A stretch of DNA of 64,000 nt, from positions 394,879-458,878 of the forward strand of contig NZ_KB893625.1 of the NCBI RefSeq assembly GCF_000374125.1, in the 5' to 3' direction. Shown here piece by piece: positions 56,764 through 64,000 of the stretch; the stretch's first letter is position 1; every line of letters starts with the position of its first letter. This stretch comes from Niabella aurantiaca DSM 17617 (GTDB lineage: Bacteria; Bacteroidota; Bacteroidia; Chitinophagales; Chitinophagaceae). A model generated the notes under the pieces. It had not been told where the DNA came from, searched no databases, and saw only the letters and a program-made list of their open reading frames with translations. A program made the translations under genes and the position numbers.

Positions 56764-57025
56764 AAGGGATTCCCCGGATTACCTGCGGTTGCAGAGGTCC
56801 CGGATGGACATGCCAGGGGGCTTTATGGTACCGGCGGAATATTAGTGTTCCGGCCGCAAAAAATATCTTTATAGAAGGAAGCAATTGATGTTCCCTTATT
56901 TCAACAGATCTCTGTTTAAATCAGAATAACTCCCTGGATAGCATCCGGGGAATTAACGCTCCGGGAATGGGGCGTTTCGCATTTTTGAGGGGTGACATAA
57001 AAATGCCCCGCAGGTAGGCGAGGCG
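56764..57025. other. Intergenic region before the CRISPR island, no gene seen
   Basis: 262 bp. It includes GGGGCG...GCCCC with an inner ATTTTT / AAAAAT pairing (about 56968-57010), not followed by a T-run. It is close to the base-composition change into the CRISPR island. Confidence 0.4.
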
Positions 57026-57060
57026 CTGAATGTTTCCTTGATCAATTTTGGTCTTTGACA
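57026..57060 (+). repeat. Degenerate CRISPR repeat fragment, left flank
   Basis: The last 14 bases, TTTGGTCTTTGACA (57047-57060), are identical to the 3' part of the array repeat in crRNA orientation (complement of 63942-63955). The preceding TGAATGTTTCC...TCAA also aligns with gaps. It lies outside the array, 86 bp from the DUF3800 stop. Confidence 0.55.
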
Positions 57061-57079
57061 GAATTATTTCTTATCTTTG
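57047..57079 (+). promoter_or_regulatory. Promoter for a small RNA: TTTG-N21-TATCTTTG, overlapped by a palindrome
   Basis: TTTG at 57047-57050 and TATCTTTG at 57072-57079, with 21-bp spacing, match the Bacteroidota -33/-7 consensus. The -7 box is covered by a perfect 9-bp inverted repeat ATTTCTTAT / ATAAGAAAT (57066-57090), operator-like. Confidence 0.6.
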
Positions 57080-57084
57080 TAATA

Positions 57085-57147
57085 AGAAATTTGGATCGGG
57101 GTGTCCCCAATCGGAATGAAGCCGGAGTGATCCGGCTTTGTTTTTTT
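57085..57147 (+). ncRNA. Candidate small RNA of about 63 nt with two hairpins
   Basis: Predicted transcript from the promoter above. Hairpin 1 is GAT-c-GGGG-TGT-CCCC-a-ATC (57094-57112). Hairpin 2 is the terminator stem AAGCCGGA / TCCGGCTT with a GTGA tetraloop (57119-57138), followed by TGTTTTTTT. There is no reading frame of note. It does not correspond to an RNA family I can name. It may target a mRNA or act only as a short regulated transcript; its 3' end touches the stop of the convergent DUF3800 gene. Confidence 0.5.
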
Positions 57148-57880
57148 AAGGAAATATTTTTAATCCATAACGTTTCCCGCCTTTGCCATAAAATTTACTT
57201 TTAAATACTTCAAAGGAAGGATTTAATCTATCGGGTTCCAAGACATACCTGGCTATGGGGTAAGCAATAAGGTCGGCCAACTGCAAACCATTGATATTTT
57301 GTGTTTTTGCTTTAAACTGAATATTCAGGTTGTATGCTTTTAATCTTGCAGACGAAATATAAGCAGTGCCCCTGGATAAAATACGCTGAAAATGCTCTTG
57401 TAATTTTCTGTCTTCCTTTTTTCCTCTTTTTTCAATGATGATGTTAACTCTTTCAATCTTATCCATTAAGGTATCCAGGTAGAACACAGTTCTTTCGATA
57501 ATAAATGACAAGCTTATTTCATATACATCGTCCGAAATTTTGCCATAACGTACAATATACGCCTCCTTCTTGATGGCGGAAGAAATAATTGTATAATTGG
57601 TATTGGAAATGACATGATCCAGTTTTTCGTAAAACTGCTTTTTTAATTCCAGGTCAAACAGGTACTTGAACTCTTTTTCACATTTACGTATATCTCGGGA
57701 ATGAAAGATAACATGGGAGTTATGCCAAATGTCCTCTTTAATTTTATTAAAACTTTTGCGAAGTGTTTCATAGTCGGCAGAAGAAATAACAATTCCACAA
57801 AGTAAAAACACGGGAAAGCTGAGGTTAAGATTACTTAATCCATGGTCGCCACTTTCATCTATAAATAAATTGTAGATCAT
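57146..57880 (-). CDS. DUF3800 family protein
   Basis: 244 residues. The N-terminal FIDESGDHG motif and C-terminal LQLADLIAY with a conserved Asp define DUF3800, a family with an RNase-H-like look and acidic residues that could bind metal. No experimentally known function. Codons are visibly more A/T-rich than in the flanking chromosomal genes, similar to cas9. A near-consensus -7 box (TATCTTTA, 57918-57925 on the minus strand) precedes it. It is enclosed by two degenerate CRISPR-repeat copies and next to the tracrRNA, so it probably travelled with the CRISPR module. A defence or mobile-element role is speculation. Confidence 0.85.
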   Translation of the reverse strand: MIYNLFIDESGDHGLSNLNLSFPVFLLCGIVISSADYETLRKSFNKIKEDIWHNSHVIFHSRDIRKCEKEFKYLFDLELKKQFYEKLDHVISNTNYTIISSAIKKEAYIVRYGKISDDVYEISLSFIIERTVFYLDTLMDKIERVNIIIEKRGKKEDRKLQEHFQRILSRGTAYISSARLKAYNLNIQFKAKTQNINGLQLADLIAYPIARYVLEPDRLNPSFEVFKSKFYGKGGKRYGLKIFP

Positions 57881-57982
57881 AAATAACCTGATTCGCTATG
57901 ATTTTTGCATTCCAATATAAAGATAGCATGAAAATAAATAAAATAAAAAACCCCCATAAAGAAATATATACTAAATTTGAAG

Positions 57983-58021
57983 ATCCATAAAGTTAAAACA
58001 GTATATATTGACTTTATGGAT
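57983..58021. promoter_or_regulatory. 11-bp perfect inverted repeat beside the right degenerate CRISPR repeat
   Basis: ATCCATAAAGT (57983-57993) and ACTTTATGGAT (58011-58021), 17 bp apart. It could be a regulator site or a hairpin. It directly abuts the degenerate repeat at 58019-58043. Confidence 0.5.
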
Positions 58022-58043
58022 TGCGAATTGCTTTTAGATTCAA
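58019..58043 (+). repeat. Degenerate CRISPR repeat (5' half) upstream of cas9
   Basis: TTGCGAATTGCTTTTAGATTCAA (58021-58043) matches 19 of 23 positions of the array repeat (crRNA orientation TTGTGAATTGCTTTCAATTTCAA). It is followed by an 8-bp stem AAGAGAGG / CCTCTCTT (58045-58067). It is distinct from the tracrRNA anti-repeat 105 bp away. Confidence 0.6.
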
Positions 58044-58084
58044 TAAGAGAGGTTTGAAGCCTCTCTTGCTTGTATTATGGGCAT

Positions 58085-58163
58085 AAAAAAACCTCCTGAT
58101 TGTGGACAAGAGGCGACCCAAATGTTTTCACAACGGAATCATCCTTATTGTGAATTGCTTTCA
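58085..58163 (-). ncRNA. tracrRNA of the type II-C system
   Basis: The 16-nt anti-repeat (complement of TTGTGAATTGCTTTCA, 58148-58163) pairs exactly with the 5' part of the crRNA repeat seen at the window end. The nexus hairpin GGA-TGAT-TCC (58135-58144) and the TTGTGAAAACATTT element are typical of Bacteroidota tracrRNAs. A rho-independent terminator (CCTC-TTGT / ACAA...GAGG + T7) ends at 58085. About 79 nt, transcribed leftward, away from cas9. Confidence 0.88.
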
Positions 58164-58167
58164 GGTA

Positions 58168-58175
58168 CAAATATA
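58168..58175 (-). promoter_or_regulatory. -7 promoter box of the tracrRNA
   Basis: TATATTTG, an exact TAnnTTTG match on the minus strand, 5 bp before the first anti-repeat base. It predicts transcription starting at the anti-repeat itself. No clear -33 TTTG was seen. Confidence 0.7.
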
Positions 58176-58260
58176 GAATATATCTTATTGAGTAAAATAC
58201 GGAAAACCGTAAAATATTTTGAATTGACTATTTAATTTTACAAAGATCAATTATAAGTAT

Positions 58261-61200
58261 ATGAGAAGGAATATTTTAGGCCTCGATCTTGGTACTACTT
58301 CTATCGGCTTTGCCAAAGTTATTGAAGATGATGATTACCAAAACTCTTCTGTTGAGTTGATTGGTGTTCGGGTAAACCCGCTAACTACTGATGAGCAAAC
58401 TAATTTTGAGAAAGGCAAGCCTGTTTCAGTAAATGCCGACAGAACCCTTAAAAGAGGCATGCGCCGTAATCTTGACCGTTATCAGCTCCGGAGGAATAAT
58501 TTAATTGAGATATTGAAAGCGAATAATATTATTACAGCAGATACAAAACTTGCCGAAGATGGAAAGAATACAACGCACTCCACTTATGCACTAAGAGCTT
58601 TGGCTACTACAAATGAGGCTCCCCTCGATGCTTTTGCAAGAGTGCTTTTAGCTATCAATAAAAAGCGTGGTTATAAAAGCAGCCGCAAAGCTAAAAATGA
58701 AGATGAAGGGCAACTGATTGATGGTATGGCCATAGCCAAAAGATTATATGAAGAAAACCTTACCCCGGGTCAGCTTTCTTATCAGTTATTAAAAGGAGGA
58801 AAAAAATACCTGCCCGATTTTTACCGTTCTGATTTGAATACCGAACTCGACAAGGTATGGGATTTCCAAAAGCAATTTTATCCTGAAATATTAACAGATG
58901 AGTTTAAAAAACACCTGGAAGGAAAAGGACAGAGAGCTACATCGGCAGCATTTTGGGGACAATACGGTTTCAATACGGCAGAAAATAAAGGTAGCAGGGA
59001 GGAAAAAAAACTGAAAGCCTATCAATGGCGCAGCGAAGCTGTTGCTAAGCAATTAGCAAAAGATGAAGTAGCTTATGTAATTACAGAGATCAATAACGAC
59101 TTTAATAAATCCAGCGGCTACCTGGGAGCTATTTCCGACAGGAGCAAAGAATTGTTTTTTAATAAACAAACTGTTGGTCAGTATTTATTCCAACAACTGA
59201 AACAGAACCCGCACACCCGCCTTAAGGGACAGGTTTTTTATCGTCAGGATTACCTGGATGAATTTGAAACGATTTGGGAAACACAGGCAAAGTTTCATCC
59301 ACAACTAACACGCGAACTAAAGGAAGAAATCAGGGACGTTGTTATTTTTTATCAACGTAAACTAAAATCACAAAAGGGGTTAGTTAGTTTTTGTGAATTT
59401 GAAAGCAGGGAAATTGAGGTAGAAAAGAATGGCCGTATCACAAAGAAGCGAATAGGCCTGCGTGTCGCACCCAAATCATCGCCGTTGTTCCAGGAGTTTA
59501 AAATATGGCAGGTATTAAATAACCTGGAATTCAGAAATAAAAGCACGAAAGAAGTTTTTGTACCAGATATGGATGCTAAGCAGCAGCTGTTTGACGAGCT
59601 TAATATTAAGGGAAATTTGTTAGCAAGCGATGCCATAAAAATTTTAGGGTACAAATCCAAAGAATGGGAAGCGAACTATCACACACTGGAAGGTAATCGC
59701 ACTAATAAGGCGTTATACGATGCCTATCTTAAAATTTTGGAGCTGGAAGGGTATGACGAAGACTTGCTGAAATTAAGTGGCAGTGATGATATTGATGTTT
59801 CCAAAATTGAAAAGCCTGCGTCGGAAATCAAGCAAATGGTGCAGTCTGTTTTTGACGTTTTGGGCATTAATAGCGCTGTCTTAGAATTTGACGCTGAAAT
59901 GGATGGTAAAGAATTTGAGCAGCAACCTTTATATCAATTATGGCATTTATTGTATTCCGCAGAGGATGATAACAAGAAATATTTACAGGAAGATATTTTC
60001 ACATTTGGTAACAATGATATTAGTTTGAAAAAGAAGCTAAGCGGAAAATTCGGTTTCAAGCCGGAGCATACAAAAATCTTAGTGAACGTAGCCTTAGGCG
60101 ATGATTATGGTAGTTTGAGCAGCAAGGCTATGCGTAAAATTTATCCGTTTATCAAAGAACTTACTTATGACAAAGCCTGTATAGAGGCTGGTTACAGGCA
60201 CTCGGCTTCTTCGCTAACTAAAGAAGAGATAGACGCCCGTCCTTTGCAAAAGCGTTTGGATTTATTGAAGAAGAATGAATTACGTAGCCCTGTGGTGGAG
60301 AAAATTCTCAATCAAATGGTTAATGTAGTCAATACCTTGATTGATGATGAAAATACTCGGCGAAAAACCCTGGGAGTATCGGAAGATTTTTATTTTGATG
60401 AGATAAGAATAGAGCTGGCCCGTGAATTGAAAAAGAACGCTAAGGAGCGGGCGGAGATGACAACTAATATTAATGCAGCAAAGCAATTACATGAAAAAAT
60501 TGTCAGAATACTGCAAACAGAATTTGGAGTTCCCAATCCCTCCCGAAACGATATTATCCGTTATAAACTGTACGAAGAACTGAAGAATAACGGCTACAAA
60601 GATCTATATACTAACACCTACATTCCTCGTGAAATTTTGTTTAGCAAGCAGATTGATATAGATCACATTATCCCTCAAATGAGTTTATTTGATGATAGCT
60701 TTTCTAACAAAACGGTTGTATTTAGGAAAGATAACCAGGATAAAGGCAACAAAACAGCCTATGATTACATTCTTGGCAAGTACGGAGAACAGGCATTGGA
60801 AGAATATATGCTGCGCATAACCGGTCTTTTTGAATCAGGTAAGAAAAGTAAGGAAGAGGGAATCAGCAAAGCTAAATTCCAGAAATTACAAAAACGTCTT
60901 ATTGATATTGGCGATGGCTTTATAGAAAGAGATTTACGGGAGAGCCAGTATATTGCCAAGAAAGCTAAAAACATACTTCACTCTATTTGCAGGCGTGTTG
61001 TGTCAACAAGTGGCGAAATTACAGCAAGATTGCGCGAAGACTGGGGCCTGGTAAATGTGATGCAGGAGATTAATCTTCCAAAATTCCGTGCATTAGGCTT
61101 AACAGAAATGATTGAGAAAAGGGACGGCGGTCAGAAAGAACGTATTACAGATTGGACTAAGCGTAATGATCACCGCCACCATGCTATGGATGCTTTAACT

Positions 61201-62562
61201 ATTGCTTTTACCCGTCATAGTCACATACAGTATCTGAATCACCTGAATGCACGTAAAGATGAGGCTAATAAATGGCATCCGGTTGTAAGCAAGATTGAGG
61301 AGAAAGAAACGGAACTGGTTTATGATGACCTCGGAAACCGGAAAAGAAAATTCAAAGAGCCAATTCCCGATTTCCGCGAAGTGGTAAAAGAGCACCTGGA
61401 AAATGTGCTGATTTCGCATAAGGCTAAGAATAAAGTAGTTACTAAAAACAAGAATAAGATAAAGACAGCCAAAGGGGAGAAAATAAAAACGGAACTTACT
61501 CCGCGTGGACAACTGCACAAAGAAACCATTTATGGCAGGTATCGCTATTATGAAAGCAAAGAAGAAAAAGTAGGACCAAAGTTTGATAAGGCCACAATTC
61601 AAATGGTAGCTAATCCTCTGTATAAAAAGCTGCTGCTGGACCGACTTGCAGAAAATGAGGACGACCCTAAAAAGGCGTTTGGTGGCAAGAATACGTTAAG
61701 CAGAAATCCAATTTTTCTTGATGAAGTCAGACAAGAAGTTTTACCTGAAAAAGTGCTGCTGCGTTGGCTGGAAGATGATTATTCCATTCGCAAAGATGTA
61801 ACACCTGAAAGCCTGAAAGACGTAAAAGCCATCGACAAGGTTTTGGACGAAGGGGTAAAAAAAATACTGCTAAAACGTCTTGCAGACTTTGACAGTGATC
61901 CAAAGAAGGCTTTTTCCGATTTGGATAAAAACCCCATTTGGTTAAATGAGGTCAAAGGTATTTCCATAAAGCGTGTTACTATCAGTGGTGTTAAAAATGC
62001 TGAGGCCTTGCATCACAAAAAAAACCACCTCGGCAATGATATTTTGGATGAAAATGGAAAACAAATACCAAGCTCTTTCGTGAGCACTGGTAATAATCAT
62101 CATGTAGCCATCTACCGAGATGCAGAGGGGAACTTGCAGGATAGAGTTGTGTCGTTGTTTGATGCGGTACAATTAGTCAATGCAGGAGAAGCTGTCATCG
62201 ACAAGGCATTTAATCAGGGAATAGGTTGGCAGTTCCTGTTTACAATGAAGCAAAACGAAATGTTTGTATTCCCGAATGACCAGATAGGATTTAATCCTAA
62301 AGAAGTGGATTTGCTTAATCTTCAAAATAGAAAGCTGATTAGTCCGAATTTATTTAGAGTTCAAACAATCTCAGTTGTTAAATATGGTAATAATACAATA
62401 AGAGATTTTAAATTCCGACACCATTTAGAAGCGCAGCTTATAGATAAGAAAGAGTTACAGGGAATAGCTTTTCAGCAATATAAGAGTTTACTGCCTTTGG
62501 AGCATATTGTGAAAGTTCGCTTAAATCATTTAGGTCATGTTGTCGGTGTAGGAGAATACTAA
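58261..62562 (+). CDS. cas9: CRISPR-associated endonuclease Cas9, type II-C
   Basis: 1433 residues, a large II-C Cas9. RuvC-I ILGLDLGTTSIG has catalytic Asp9. The bridge helix is Arg-rich (KRGMRRNLDRYQLRRNN). After the REC lobe, RuvC-II IRIELARE has Glu718, HNH DIDHIIP has His802 with Asn825 as probable partner, and RuvC-III HHAMDALTIA has His974 and Asp977. All nuclease residues are present, so it should be active. The C-terminal region contains an internal duplication (about 1121-1161 and 1199-1236) before the PAM-interacting part. A 5-bp-arm palindrome (TACGGaaaaCCGTA, 58198-58211) lies 50 bp before the start. A/T-rich compared with cas1-cas2. Confidence 0.97.
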   Translation: MRRNILGLDLGTTSIGFAKVIEDDDYQNSSVELIGVRVNPLTTDEQTNFEKGKPVSVNADRTLKRGMRRNLDRYQLRRNNLIEILKANNIITADTKLAEDGKNTTHSTYALRALATTNEAPLDAFARVLLAINKKRGYKSSRKAKNEDEGQLIDGMAIAKRLYEENLTPGQLSYQLLKGGKKYLPDFYRSDLNTELDKVWDFQKQFYPEILTDEFKKHLEGKGQRATSAAFWGQYGFNTAENKGSREEKKLKAYQWRSEAVAKQLAKDEVAYVITEINNDFNKSSGYLGAISDRSKELFFNKQTVGQYLFQQLKQNPHTRLKGQVFYRQDYLDEFETIWETQAKFHPQLTRELKEEIRDVVIFYQRKLKSQKGLVSFCEFESREIEVEKNGRITKKRIGLRVAPKSSPLFQEFKIWQVLNNLEFRNKSTKEVFVPDMDAKQQLFDELNIKGNLLASDAIKILGYKSKEWEANYHTLEGNRTNKALYDAYLKILELEGYDEDLLKLSGSDDIDVSKIEKPASEIKQMVQSVFDVLGINSAVLEFDAEMDGKEFEQQPLYQLWHLLYSAEDDNKKYLQEDIFTFGNNDISLKKKLSGKFGFKPEHTKILVNVALGDDYGSLSSKAMRKIYPFIKELTYDKACIEAGYRHSASSLTKEEIDARPLQKRLDLLKKNELRSPVVEKILNQMVNVVNTLIDDENTRRKTLGVSEDFYFDEIRIELARELKKNAKERAEMTTNINAAKQLHEKIVRILQTEFGVPNPSRNDIIRYKLYEELKNNGYKDLYTNTYIPREILFSKQIDIDHIIPQMSLFDDSFSNKTVVFRKDNQDKGNKTAYDYILGKYGEQALEEYMLRITGLFESGKKSKEEGISKAKFQKLQKRLIDIGDGFIERDLRESQYIAKKAKNILHSICRRVVSTSGEITARLREDWGLVNVMQEINLPKFRALGLTEMIEKRDGGQKERITDWTKRNDHRHHAMDALTIAFTRHSHIQYLNHLNARKDEANKWHPVVSKIEEKETELVYDDLGNRKRKFKEPIPDFREVVKEHLENVLISHKAKNKVVTKNKNKIKTAKGEKIKTELTPRGQLHKETIYGRYRYYESKEEKVGPKFDKATIQMVANPLYKKLLLDRLAENEDDPKKAFGGKNTLSRNPIFLDEVRQEVLPEKVLLRWLEDDYSIRKDVTPESLKDVKAIDKVLDEGVKKILLKRLADFDSDPKKAFSDLDKNPIWLNEVKGISIKRVTISGVKNAEALHHKKNHLGNDILDENGKQIPSSFVSTGNNHHVAIYRDAEGNLQDRVVSLFDAVQLVNAGEAVIDKAFNQGIGWQFLFTMKQNEMFVFPNDQIGFNPKEVDLLNLQNRKLISPNLFRVQTISVVKYGNNTIRDFKFRHHLEAQLIDKKELQGIAFQQYKSLLPLEHIVKVRLNHLGHVVGVGEY

Positions 62563-62573
62563 AATGTTTTGCC

Positions 62574-63822
<1,249 letters not shown>

Positions 63823-63860
63823 GGACTGGTAGAATAGCACAAAATGAGGGTATAGAAATT

Positions 63861-63887
63861 AAAAAACGGGCAAAAAGCCCGTTTTTT
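63861..63887. terminator. Bidirectional terminator between cas2 and the CRISPR array
   Basis: Perfect symmetric hairpin AAAAAACGGGC-AAAAA-GCCCGTTTTTT. It ends cas2 transcription rightward and any transcript leaving the array leftward. Confidence 0.92.
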
Positions 63888-63937
63888 AATCCTGTTGACA
63901 ACCTGAAATCCTTTGCTGTTACAGGTTTTGACAAAAC

Positions 63938-64000
63938 GCGTTGTCAAAGACCAAAGGTAATTTGAAATTGAAAGCAATTCACAACCAACAGTTGTTTGCA
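63938..64000 (-). CRISPR. Start of a type II-C CRISPR array (one repeat + 15 bp of a spacer; continues outside)
   Basis: One repeat of about 48 bp (63938-63985). In crRNA orientation (minus strand) it begins GTTGTGAATTGCTTTCA, matching the tracrRNA anti-repeat for 16 nt. The following 15 bp (63986-64000) belong to the first visible spacer. The repeat contains TACCTTTG, an exact TAnnTTTG -7 box. Array transcription runs leftward toward cas2. Exact repeat limits cannot be fixed from one copy. Confidence 0.85.

Noticed and set aside
58045..58067. AAGAGAGG / CCTCTCTT hairpin as the tracrRNA terminator
   Set aside because: No T-run on either strand; a better terminator with seven T ends at 58085.

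Overview
The window looks like a chromosomal segment of a Bacteroidota bacterium, most likely of the family Chitinophagaceae. The evidence is a SusC/SusD pair with its glycosidases, a propeller-type histidine kinase paired with a REC-AraC regulator, GLPGLI and DUF4136 proteins, ROK and FucP-type sugar genes, scattered TAnnTTTG (-7) promoter boxes, and weak Shine-Dalgarno signals. No rRNA, tRNA, insertion sequence or prophage was recognised. Genus assignment is not possible from what I can see.

Layout. 1-2.0 kb: end of a surface-polysaccharide locus (nucleotide-sugar dehydrogenase cut by the window edge, GT4 glycosyltransferase). 2.0-16 kb: housekeeping and envelope genes (DUF2130 protein, mtaB, PlsC-like acyltransferase, priA, an ECF sigma factor next to a membrane protein joining an anti-sigma-like cytoplasmic part to an HtrA-like protease, DEAD-box helicase, SIMPL, DUF4136 and VOC proteins). 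15-32 kb: glucose and glycogen block (ROK sugar kinase + FucP-type MFS operon, glgA, glgC, SLC45-like MFS, periplasmic GH13 cyclomaltodextrinase, glgB, a phosphorylase-like protein), interrupted by a GLPGLI/TonB-dependent barrel pair. 32.5-53 kb: a polysaccharide utilisation locus that reads as glycosaminoglycan (chondroitin/hyaluronan) degradation. On the minus strand it has GH88, a PL8 chondroitin-AC-type lyase and a sulfatase. Divergently it has SusC, SusD, GH29, a PL8 ABC-type lyase and a second GH29. It ends in a sensor kinase and response regulator that overlap by 4 bp. 53-56.8 kb: long-form ispH, a GH13 lipoprotein and a small zinc-finger protein.

57-64 kb: a more A+T-rich island carrying a DUF3800 gene and a type II-C CRISPR-Cas system (tracrRNA, cas9, cas1, cas2). 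The first repeat of the array sits at the window edge and the array continues outside. tracrRNA and array are both transcribed leftward, against the cas genes. Both carry a perfect TAnnTTTG box; in the array the box is inside the repeat itself, so each spacer may have its own promoter. Two degenerate repeat copies flank the DUF3800 gene, and a small predicted RNA with its own promoter, palindrome and terminator lies beside it.

Functional logic. Imported glucose and maltodextrins can be phosphorylated and stored or released as glycogen. The PUL supplies hexosamine/uronate disaccharides from sulfated, possibly fucosylated, glycosaminoglycans under control of the adjacent two-component pair. The CRISPR island is a self-contained immune module whose cas9 part differs in base composition from cas1-cas2.
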